Positions 1-5,295 of a stretch of DNA of 5,408 bases are shown in pieces. Origin of the DNA: Lysobacterales bacterium (GTDB lineage: Bacteria > Pseudomonadota > Gammaproteobacteria > Xanthomonadales > Xanthomonadaceae); contig JAATFS010000350.1 of NCBI GenBank assembly GCA_015655035.1, positions 1 through 5,408 on the forward strand, given 5' to 3'. Position numbers and translations under genes: made by a program. Position 1 is the first letter of the stretch. The number at the start of each line of letters is the position of its first letter. The notes under the pieces were generated by a model. The model was not told the origin of the DNA. It ran no database searches and was given only the letters and a program-made list of their open reading frames with translations.

Positions 1-80
1 CCTGTGGCAAGCAGGCTCGTGGCGCTCACCGTGAGCGCAAACGCGATCGCGTCGCGAAGCTTTGATGTCTTCACTTTCAT
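1..80 (-). CDS. N-terminus of exported protein, probably TonB-dependent receptor (partial)
   Basis: An ATG lies on the minus strand at 80-78. The 26 visible codons read MKVKTSKLRDAIAF and then ALTVSATSLLATG, running off the left edge of the window. This is a classic Sec signal peptide: a Lys/Arg-rich n-region followed by a hydrophobic h-region of Ala, Leu, Val and Thr. A good Shine-Dalgarno (GGGGAAA on the minus strand, plus-strand 86-92) sits 5 bases before the start. The KLRDAIAFAL-type leader is, from memory, common in xanthomonad TonB-dependent outer-membrane receptors, which take up metal chelates or sugars. No plug or barrel sequence is visible, so the receptor call is inference and another exported protein is possible. 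It is transcribed divergently from the lipoprotein gene at 463. Confidence 0.6.
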   Translation of the reverse strand, partial: MKVKTSKLRDAIAFALTVSATSLLAT

Positions 81-180
81 CGTTGTTTCCCCGTTTGATG
101 TGGCGATTGCCTGGCGGTGACAAAACAGCCTGGGTATGTTTCGAAGGCGTTAACGGCTGTTTCACTAAATCCTATCAACG

Positions 181-195
181 AGTTCACAGAGAACT
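181..195. promoter_or_regulatory. Candidate operator dyad AGTTC-N5-GAACT
   Basis: AGTTC at 181-185 and GAACT at 191-195 are perfect 5-base inverted arms around a 5-base spacer. The size and symmetry would suit a dimeric repressor or activator. It lies in the AT-richer part of the divergent region, about 100 bases upstream of the minus-strand start. No regulator family can be assigned, and five-base arms can arise by chance, so this is only a candidate. Confidence 0.25.
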
Positions 196-452
196 GAAGT
201 GGACTTAACGGTCTTTGGCCGATTAGGCATAAATCCGCGTCATAAATGCTGGATTGGGCCTAATTTTGTCTGGCGTGACTGTTTGAGATTGGCTGTCAGG
301 AGCACCGTTTCCCGGTAGATGCAGGGCCCGGCGCGTGGCTGCAGTGGCAGGTACTGGCAGCAGCGGGCGCCGCGCGACATCGGCGGGACGATGCAGGCAC
401 GTTTGCGGGCTTGTGCAAATTGGTTAGCCTTGCTGGCTATCGCCGGTTATCT

Positions 453-456
453 GGAG
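453..456 (+). promoter_or_regulatory. Ribosome binding site deciding the start at 463
   Basis: GGAG lies 6 bases before the ATG at 463. It selects this start over the in-frame ATGs at 319 and 391, because only the 463 start places a signal peptide and lipobox directly at the N-terminus. Confidence 0.65.
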
Positions 457-462
457 TGCTCG

Positions 463-1182
463 ATGAAACATCTGCTGTGGCTCGCGCTGTGCGCGTTTTC
501 GCTGTCTGCCTGCACCGATCGTGAAGCGCAGCGCCAGGCGCAATTGGCTGCCTCGGCACAGGCGAAGGAGCAGGCCGCCACCGACCTGGGCAAGCAGTAC
601 GACGCGGCGGTGAACGCGCAGAACTGGGACATGGCGCGAGCGCATGGAGCGGCACTGCTGGAAGGCTATGCGGGCACGGCCGCAGCCGCCCGGATCGAGC
701 CGGGCTATGCCGGGATCAAGGCCAAGGGCGAGGCTGCGCGGGAGCTGCGCCGGATGCAGGCACTGTGGCAGTACTCACAGGTGCCCGAGAAAGGCGGGAT
801 GCAGCGCTCGGCGATGATCGAGGCCCGGCAGCGCGTCGATGTGGACGGCAGCGGGGCCAAGCCGGTGAGCCTGGTGTTCCGCGATCACCCCAAGTGGAAG
901 CGCCACAGCTATCTGGTGCTGCAGGCGGGCGACTTCGACTGCTACGGCGGTTGCAAGGTGCAGGTCGCCGTCGATGGCGGCAAGCCCAGGCCGATGGCCG
1001 CGCACCGGCCGGATACCGACGAGGCCATCGCCATGTTCATCGACGACGACAAGGCGTTGTGGAAGCGGGTGCGCCAGGCCAGGACGATCAGTATCGCGTT
1101 CCCGGTCAAGGCCGGTGGCCGCCGCACCGCGGAGTTCGAGGTGGGTGGGCTGGATCCGAAATATCTGCCCGGCTGGCATTGA
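463..1182 (+). CDS. Conserved small lipoprotein of unknown function
   Basis: A 239-residue predicted lipoprotein. The leader MKHLLWLALCAFSLSAC ends in a lipobox (LSAC, Cys17), so after lipidation the protein faces the periplasm. Residues 20-100 are Ala-, Gln- and Glu-rich and look helical, possibly a coiled coil followed by a TPR-like helical pair. Residues 101-235 form a separate domain beginning WQYSQ. It contains a GDFDCYGGC segment (Cys160 and Cys164, perhaps a disulfide), a beta-rich middle, an FIDDD patch (192-196) and a closing EFEVGGL motif. I recognise this pattern (W-Y start, G-x-F-x-C, C-x-V, F-x-V-x-G-L end) from uncharacterised lipoproteins of xanthomonads and relatives, but know of no assigned function. 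A 316-base gap separates it from the dehydrogenase, so it is probably its own transcription unit. The start at 463 is chosen for GGAG spacing and the signal peptide. Confidence 0.85.
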   Translation: MKHLLWLALCAFSLSACTDREAQRQAQLAASAQAKEQAATDLGKQYDAAVNAQNWDMARAHGAALLEGYAGTAAAARIEPGYAGIKAKGEAARELRRMQALWQYSQVPEKGGMQRSAMIEARQRVDVDGSGAKPVSLVFRDHPKWKRHSYLVLQAGDFDCYGGCKVQVAVDGGKPRPMAAHRPDTDEAIAMFIDDDKALWKRVRQARTISIAFPVKAGGRRTAEFEVGGLDPKYLPGWH

Positions 1183-1202
1183 CGCCGGGCGGTAACGGCC
1201 GA

Positions 1203-1227
1203 TGGCGGCGATGGTGTAGCGCCGCCA
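1203..1227 (+). terminator. GC-rich hairpin, possible terminator of the lipoprotein gene
   Basis: TGGCGGCG (1203-1210) and CGCCGCCA (1220-1227) are perfect 8-base inverted arms around a 9-base loop, starting 20 bases after the stop codon at 1182. No T-run follows, so it is not a textbook intrinsic terminator. It may instead be a 3'-end stabilising hairpin or part of a Rho-dependent end. Confidence 0.4.
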
Positions 1228-1250
1228 CTGCGCAGGTCCGGGGCGTGGCG

Positions 1251-1265
1251 GCCGGATGATCCGGC
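1251..1265. repeat. 15-base near-perfect palindrome
   Basis: GCCGGAT-G-ATCCGGC has 7-base arms around a single central base. As RNA it would fold with 6-base arms and a 3-base loop. As DNA it could be a dyad binding site. It lies 24 bases beyond the hairpin at 1203-1227 and 233 bases before the dehydrogenase start. Confidence 0.4.
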
Positions 1266-1485
1266 AAGGATCTGGCCGGCGGGGCCTGCGTGGGCATGTT
1301 CGGTGCGCCGACAGCGATACAGAGTGCGTGGCGCAAAGTGTGCCATTGCCGATACAGGAAGAACGCACCACGTGTTTGTGCGCGCACGCGCACGCAATCG
1401 GATGCCCGCCCAGCAACGATTGATGCGCCGCCGCAATGCGATGGCATGGCGATTGCTCTTTCCCCCGTGATGTTTCCACATCCCT

Positions 1486-1491
1486 GGGGAG
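1486..1491 (+). promoter_or_regulatory. Strong ribosome binding site deciding the start at 1499
   Basis: GGGGAG lies 7 bases before the ATG at 1499. This rules against the in-frame ATG at 1436, whose extra 21 residues would put a charged, non-signal-like stretch before the lipoprotein leader. Confidence 0.75.
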
Positions 1492-1498
1492 TAGAACG

Positions 1499-3490
1499 AT
1501 GCACGGTCATCCATGTCGTACCCGTACCTGGACGCTGCTGGCGCTGGTGGCCGCGCTGGTGCTGGCCGGTTGCAAGAAAGAAGAAACCTCTGCGCCCGCC
1601 ACCGCGCAAGCGCCTGCCGCTGCGGCACCGACGGCTGTCGCCGACACCGATGGCGAGTTCGCCCGCAACGCCGGCAATCCCGATAACTGGGGGGGCATCG
1701 GCCGCGACTTCAGCCTGACCCGGCACAGCCCTCTGGCCGAGATCAACCGCGACAACGTCAAGGACCTGAAGCTGTCGTGGGAAATGAAGACCGACGCCAC
1801 GCGTGGCCACGAAGGCCAGCCGCTGGTGATCGGCAGCATCATGTACATGGTCAGCGCATATCCGAACAACGTGTTCGCGATCGACCTGGCGCAGGAAGAC
1901 GGTGGCAAGGTGCTGTGGAAATACACCCCGCAGCAGGATGAGCGCTCGGTGGCGGTGGCGTGCTGCGACACGGTCAATCGTGGCGCTTCCTATGCCGACG
2001 GCAAACTGGTGTTCGGCAGCCTGAGCGGCGAGGTGATCGCGCTCGATGCCAAGACCGGCAAGGAGGTGTGGAAGCAGAAGCTCGCCTATCCAGAGAAGGG
2101 CGAGACCCTGACCATGGCGCCGATCATCGCCGACGGCAAGGTCGTCGCCGGGATCAGCGGCAACGAGTTCGGTGTACGCGGGCGTGTTGCCGCGTATGCG
2201 TTGGCCGATGGCAAGCCGGCATGGTCGTGCGAGGCGACCGGCAGCGACAAGGATCTGTGCCTGGGCCCGAACTTCAACAAGGCCAACCCGCAGTACGGCC
2301 AGCTCGGCGACCTGGGCATCAAGACTTTTCCTGAAGAGGGCTGGAAGCGCGGCGGTGGCGCGGCCTGGGGCTGGTACAGCTACGACCCGAAATTGAAGCT
2401 GGTGTATTTCGGCACTGGCAATCCGGGGCTGTGGAGCCCGTCGTACCGCTGCGGCAAGACCACGCAGGCCGAATGCGACTCGGGCCAATACGACAACAAG
2501 TGGTCGATGACCTTGTTCGCGCGCCGGATCGATACGGGCGAGGCGGTATGGGGCTACCAGAAAACGCCGTTCGACCAGTGGGACTACGACGGTATCAACG
2601 AGCCGATCCTGGTGGACCTGAGCATCGACGGCAAGCAGGTGCCCGCAGTAGTGCAGTTCGATCGCAACGGGTTTGCCTACGTACTCGACCGGCGCGATGG
2701 CACGTTGCTGCGCGCCCACAAGTTCGTGCCGGCGAACTGGGCCGAGCGCATCGACATGAAGACCGGCCGCCCGATCAAGGTGGCCGCGCATTCGCCACTG
2801 GAGCGTGGCAAAGCGGTACAGGCGTTCCCGTCGGCGATGGGCGGCAAGGACCAGCAGCCGTGCTCGGTGGACCCGGCCAATGCGGCGGTGTTCTTCTGCG
2901 GCACCAACAACTGGCACATGGAGCTGGAGCCGCAGGAGCGCGGCAACACCATGATGGGCCTGCCGTACGTGTTCGCCAACGTGATGATGAAGCCGAACGA
3001 GCCCGGTGCGCTGGGCATCGTCAAGGCGTTCGACGTGGTCGAAGGCAAGTCCAAATGGGAGATCAAGGAGAAGTTCCCGGTGTGGAGCGGCACCCTGGTC
3101 ACCGATGGCGGGCTGGTGTTCTACGGCACGTTGGACGGTTGGTTCCGAGCGGTGGACAAGGACACCGGCAAGAAACTGTGGGAGACCAAGCTGCCGTCGG
3201 GGGTGATCGGCAACCCGATCGCCTACAAGGCCAATGGCCACCAGTACGTGGCGGTGTTCTCAGGCATCGGCGGCTGGATCGGCCTGCCGGTCGCCGGTGG
3301 CCTGGACCCGGGCGACCCGTACGGCGCGCTGGGCGCGGCGGGATTGGCCTTCAGCCATGGCTTCGACAAGATCCCACTGGGCGGCATGGTGCACACCTTC
3401 CGCATCGACGGTGCCGGCAAGACCGTCACCGCGGCCAGCACGGCGGCAGCGGGTGGCGCCGTGGCCGCCATGACCAAGGCCGCGCGATGA
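1499..3490 (+). CDS. xoxF: Lanthanide-type PQQ-dependent alcohol dehydrogenase (XoxF-like), predicted lipoprotein
   Basis: A 663-residue quinoprotein of the methanol/ethanol dehydrogenase family, an eight-bladed propeller that oxidises primary alcohols in the periplasm with PQQ and passes electrons to a cytochrome c. Residues 1-25 are a signal peptide ending in a lipobox (LAGC, Cys25), followed by an Ala/Pro/Thr-rich linker to about 50. The catalytic domain runs from about 58 to 637. Visible family residues are the vicinal Cys155-Cys156 that contacts PQQ, metal ligands Glu223 (GNEFGVRG) and Asn308 (GTGNPG), catalytic Asp362, and Arg389 in FDRNG. Asp364 in WDYDG is the extra Asp that marks lanthanide-dependent XoxF enzymes; calcium enzymes (MxaF) have Ala there. 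Propeller tryptophan motifs include 181-191 and 552-561. Odd features are the lipid anchor (most XoxF are soluble), a 12-residue Cys-containing insertion near 313-331, and an Ala-rich tail after 637. The natural substrate is not evident. The stop overlaps the next start by ATGA. Confidence 0.93.
   Translation: MHGHPCRTRTWTLLALVAALVLAGCKKEETSAPATAQAPAAAAPTAVADTDGEFARNAGNPDNWGGIGRDFSLTRHSPLAEINRDNVKDLKLSWEMKTDATRGHEGQPLVIGSIMYMVSAYPNNVFAIDLAQEDGGKVLWKYTPQQDERSVAVACCDTVNRGASYADGKLVFGSLSGEVIALDAKTGKEVWKQKLAYPEKGETLTMAPIIADGKVVAGISGNEFGVRGRVAAYALADGKPAWSCEATGSDKDLCLGPNFNKANPQYGQLGDLGIKTFPEEGWKRGGGAAWGWYSYDPKLKLVYFGTGNPGLWSPSYRCGKTTQAECDSGQYDNKWSMTLFARRIDTGEAVWGYQKTPFDQWDYDGINEPILVDLSIDGKQVPAVVQFDRNGFAYVLDRRDGTLLRAHKFVPANWAERIDMKTGRPIKVAAHSPLERGKAVQAFPSAMGGKDQQPCSVDPANAAVFFCGTNNWHMELEPQERGNTMMGLPYVFANVMMKPNEPGALGIVKAFDVVEGKSKWEIKEKFPVWSGTLVTDGGLVFYGTLDGWFRAVDKDTGKKLWETKLPSGVIGNPIAYKANGHQYVAVFSGIGGWIGLPVAGGLDPGDPYGALGAAGLAFSHGFDKIPLGGMVHTFRIDGAGKTVTAASTAAAGGAVAAMTKAAR
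3476..3479 (+). promoter_or_regulatory. Weak ribosome binding site within the end of the dehydrogenase gene
   Basis: AAGG lies 7 bases before the ATG at 3487, inside the last codons of the upstream gene. With the ATGA stop-start overlap it points to translational coupling. It supports 3487 over the in-frame GTG at 3562, which has no properly spaced site. Confidence 0.5.
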
Positions 3491-5226
3491 GGCGACGCCG
3501 CCGCGCTGCCGCTGCACCCGAGCGCCGCCAGGCGCTCACCGGGCCGCACCTGTTTCCAGGCGTGCGTGCGGCCGTGCTGTTGCTCTGTGGGGTCGGACTG
3601 GTTGCCACAGGCTGCACGCGCGCGCCTTCATCCACGACGGCGCGCGTGGACGAAGCTTCGCCCACGGCCGCGGCAACGCCGGTGGCCACGGGGGTTGCAG
3701 ATGGAGCAGTACTGCGCGTGTGCGCGGACCCGGGCAACATGCCGTTGTCCAATCGCGCCGGCGAAGGCTTCCAGAACAAGATCGCACAGACCCTGGCCGA
3801 CGCGATGGGCCGGCGCCTGGAATACGAATGGCGCACCTACTACCAACGCGGGTTGGCGCGCAGCACGATCAACGCCGGGCGTTGCGACGTGCTGATGGAC
3901 ATGAACAGCGATTTCGAGATGGGCCTGCCCACGCGTCCGCTGTATCGGTCCACCTATGTGCTGGTCACCCGCAAGGGCTTGGCATTGCATCCGCCGTCGC
4001 TGGACGATCCGGTGCTCAAGACGCTGAAGATCGGCGTGTTCCAGAGTTCGCCTGCGCGCCAGGCGCTGTTCGATCACGGCGTGTCCGGCGACGTGCAATA
4101 CCTGTTCTACGATTCGGCGAGCGCGCCGCAGGATCATCCGGCCAAGCTGGTCGAACGCGTCGGCGGCGGGCAACTCGATGCCGCCGAATCGTGGGGGCCG
4201 GTCGCCGGCTACTACGCTGCGCGCGAGGGTCTGGGGCTGGTGCCGCTGAACGTCATCGACGATGAAGTGCTGGAGTATTCGATGGCGTGGGCGGTATCGC
4301 GCAAGAACGCCGACCTGCGCGATGAACTGGACGCGGCGATGCGGCGCAGCGCCGACAGGATCGCCGCCATCCTGCGCGATTTCCATGTGCCTGTGGTGGC
4401 GTGTGCCGATTGCATCGTCAACGGCGATCTGCCGTCGCATGGCCGCTACCAGCGGCGCGGCGACGGCGCGCCGCCGCCGAGTGCGCAGACGGTGGCGGCT
4501 ACGCTGGTGCAATTGCAGTCGCGCATCGCCGGCGGCGCCGATCCCGATCAGGAGTTGGCGCATGCGATAGACGCAGGCGATGGCGTGCGGGTGTCCTGGC
4601 TGCTGCGCCACGGCGCCAGCGCCGACCATCCCAATCTGCTGGGGGAGCCGCCACTCCACCAGGCAATCCGGAACCAGGCACCTGCAATGGTCGGCGCGTT
4701 GCTGGCGGCCGGCGCCGACGTGGAAAGCCGCGATGGCGGTGGCTGGACCGCATTGATGAAAGCGGTCTGGTCCAACGATGCGCAGAGCGTCCAGCAGCTG
4801 CTGGCGCGCAAGGCCAAGGTCGAGGTGGCGGCCACCGATGGTTGGACCCCCTTGGACCTGGCGATCTCCTATGCCGACGTGGGGATCGTGCGATCGCTGC
4901 TCGATGCCGGTGCCGACGTGCGCCGCAGCAACCCGGCCGGGTTTACCCCGGTGATGTTCGCGGTGGCACGCGACGACCCGAAGATGCTCGACGCACTGCT
5001 GGCGCGTGGCGCCGAGGCCGACCAACCCAACCGCGCCGGGGTCACGGCGTTGATGCTGGCCGCCGCCGCAGGCCGCGAGGATGCTGCCCGCCGCCTGCTT
5101 GCCGTCGGCGCCAATGCCGCAACCCGCGACGCCGAGGGCAAGACCCCGGCGACGCTGGCGCAGCAACGCGGCGATGCCTCGCTGGCGCGGCTGCTGACGG
5201 AGGCCGAACACCGCCGCGCGCAATGA
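3487..5226 (+). CDS. XoxJ/MxaJ-like periplasmic binding protein fused to ankyrin repeats (lipoprotein)
   Basis: A 579-residue two-domain lipoprotein. A long Arg-rich n-region (MRRRRR) and hydrophobic stretch 26-42 lead to a lipobox (VATGC, Cys43), then a Thr/Ala/Pro linker. Residues 75-300 match the quinoprotein-dehydrogenase-associated substrate-binding family that includes XoxJ and MxaJ. Signatures are LRVCADPGNMPLSN (76-89), GEGFQNKIA (92-100), AGRCDVLMDM (130-139), TRPLYRSTYVLVTR (149-162), LKIGVF (180-185) and WGPVAGYYA (236-244); Cys79 and Cys133 are the usual family pair. Family members are thought to help mature or activate the dehydrogenase rather than import solutes. A linker with CADC (306-309) follows. 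Residues about 354-579 contain roughly six ankyrin repeats with LLxxGA turns near 372-377, 405-410, 471-476, 504-509 and 538-542. The start overlaps the dehydrogenase stop, so the two are co-translated. The ankyrin fusion is not found in the canonical XoxJ or MxaJ I know. It may be a docking surface for the dehydrogenase, the cytochrome or the envelope. Confidence 0.88.
   Translation: MRRRRRAAAAPERRQALTGPHLFPGVRAAVLLLCGVGLVATGCTRAPSSTTARVDEASPTAAATPVATGVADGAVLRVCADPGNMPLSNRAGEGFQNKIAQTLADAMGRRLEYEWRTYYQRGLARSTINAGRCDVLMDMNSDFEMGLPTRPLYRSTYVLVTRKGLALHPPSLDDPVLKTLKIGVFQSSPARQALFDHGVSGDVQYLFYDSASAPQDHPAKLVERVGGGQLDAAESWGPVAGYYAAREGLGLVPLNVIDDEVLEYSMAWAVSRKNADLRDELDAAMRRSADRIAAILRDFHVPVVACADCIVNGDLPSHGRYQRRGDGAPPPSAQTVAATLVQLQSRIAGGADPDQELAHAIDAGDGVRVSWLLRHGASADHPNLLGEPPLHQAIRNQAPAMVGALLAAGADVESRDGGGWTALMKAVWSNDAQSVQQLLARKAKVEVAATDGWTPLDLAISYADVGIVRSLLDAGADVRRSNPAGFTPVMFAVARDDPKMLDALLARGAEADQPNRAGVTALMLAAAAGREDAARRLLAVGANAATRDAEGKTPATLAQQRGDASLARLLTEAEHRRAQ
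4546..5223 (+). repeat. Ankyrin-repeat coding array inside the binding-protein gene
   Basis: Six to seven degenerate units of about 33 codons encode residues 354-579. Their approximate limits are 354-383, 384-416, 417-450, 451-482, 483-515, 516-548, and a shorter cap from 549. Canonical positions are kept: T-A/P-L at helix 1 (TALMKAV, TPLDLAI, TPVMFAV, TALMLAA) and LLxxGAD-type ends. The first unit lacks the TPL motif and the third ends in an atypical ARKAKV. The units have diverged at the protein level, so this is an old array rather than a recent tandem DNA duplication. Confidence 0.85.
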
Positions 5227-5283
5227 CCCATGCCTGCTTCGTATCCGCCGCCCACGCGGCCGCTTTCCCCACCGCCCATCTGC

Positions 5284-5288
5284 AAAGG
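5284..5288 (+). promoter_or_regulatory. Ribosome binding site deciding the start at 5296
   Basis: AAAGG lies 7 bases before the ATG at 5296. It favours this start over the in-frame ATG at 5230, which would add 22 Pro-rich residues ahead of the signal peptide. Confidence 0.55.
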
Positions 5289-5295
5289 TTCTCTC

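Larger units (their letters stand above)
81..462. other. Divergent intergenic region with short inverted repeats
   Basis: About 380 bases separate the minus-strand start at 80 from the plus-strand start at 463. The part from about 120 to 290 is noticeably more AT-rich than the flanking genes, as expected for promoters of both genes. It holds an 8-base inverted repeat (AAACAGCC 123-130 with GGCTGTTT 155-162), a 15-base dyad AGTTC-ACAGA-GAACT at 181-195, a 7-base inverted repeat (ATTAGGC 222-228 with GCCTAAT 258-264), and a direct repeat CATAAAT at 228-234 and 241-247. I could not assign convincing -10/-35 hexamers in either direction. The stretch 319-462 is open in the frame of the next gene but shows no coding character, and is better read as leader. 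Confidence 0.5.
1183..1498. other. Non-coding gap and leader before the dehydrogenase gene
   Basis: This 316-base stretch has no supported gene. Its left part holds a GC hairpin (1203-1227) and a palindrome (1251-1265) that could end transcription of the upstream lipoprotein gene. Its middle holds a 20-base strictly alternating pyrimidine-purine tract (1377-1396). The right end carries the strong ribosome binding site of the dehydrogenase. I see no convincing sigma-70 hexamers, although a promoter is expected here. Short open frames entering this stretch are read-through shadows. Confidence 0.5.

Noticed and set aside
319..462. 48-residue N-terminal extension of the small lipoprotein
   Set aside because: It would bury the signal peptide and lipobox inside the protein. 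GGAG at 453-456 supports the start at 463.
1436..1498. 21-residue N-terminal extension of the dehydrogenase
   Set aside because: GGGGAG at 1486-1491 is spaced for 1499, and the lipoprotein leader begins there.
1106..3241. 711-codon open frame on the minus strand
   Set aside because: It lies antisense to the dehydrogenase, whose family residues are unambiguous. Its translation is rich in Arg, His, Leu and Ala with no domain or signal, which is typical of a shadow frame in GC-rich DNA.
2431..3486. Upstream extension of the binding-protein frame through the dehydrogenase gene
   Set aside because: The extension overlaps a well-supported gene in another frame and reads as Arg/Gly/Gln-rich nonsense. 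The start at 3487 gives a signal peptide, a lipobox and an ATGA coupling.
3487..3615. Twin-arginine export signal in the Arg-rich leader of the binding-protein fusion
   Set aside because: The leader has several Arg pairs but no S/T-R-R-x-F-L-K match: ERRQALT lacks the hydrophobic residue at the expected place. Sec export with lipidation is the simpler reading.
3628..5223. 531-codon open frame on the minus strand
   Set aside because: It is antisense to the binding-protein/ankyrin gene, with low-complexity Arg/His/Gln-rich translation and no recognisable domain.
5256..5263. GCGGCCGC palindrome between the last two genes
   Set aside because: It is a short all-GC palindrome expected by chance in DNA of this composition, without a loop or T-run to suggest a terminator.
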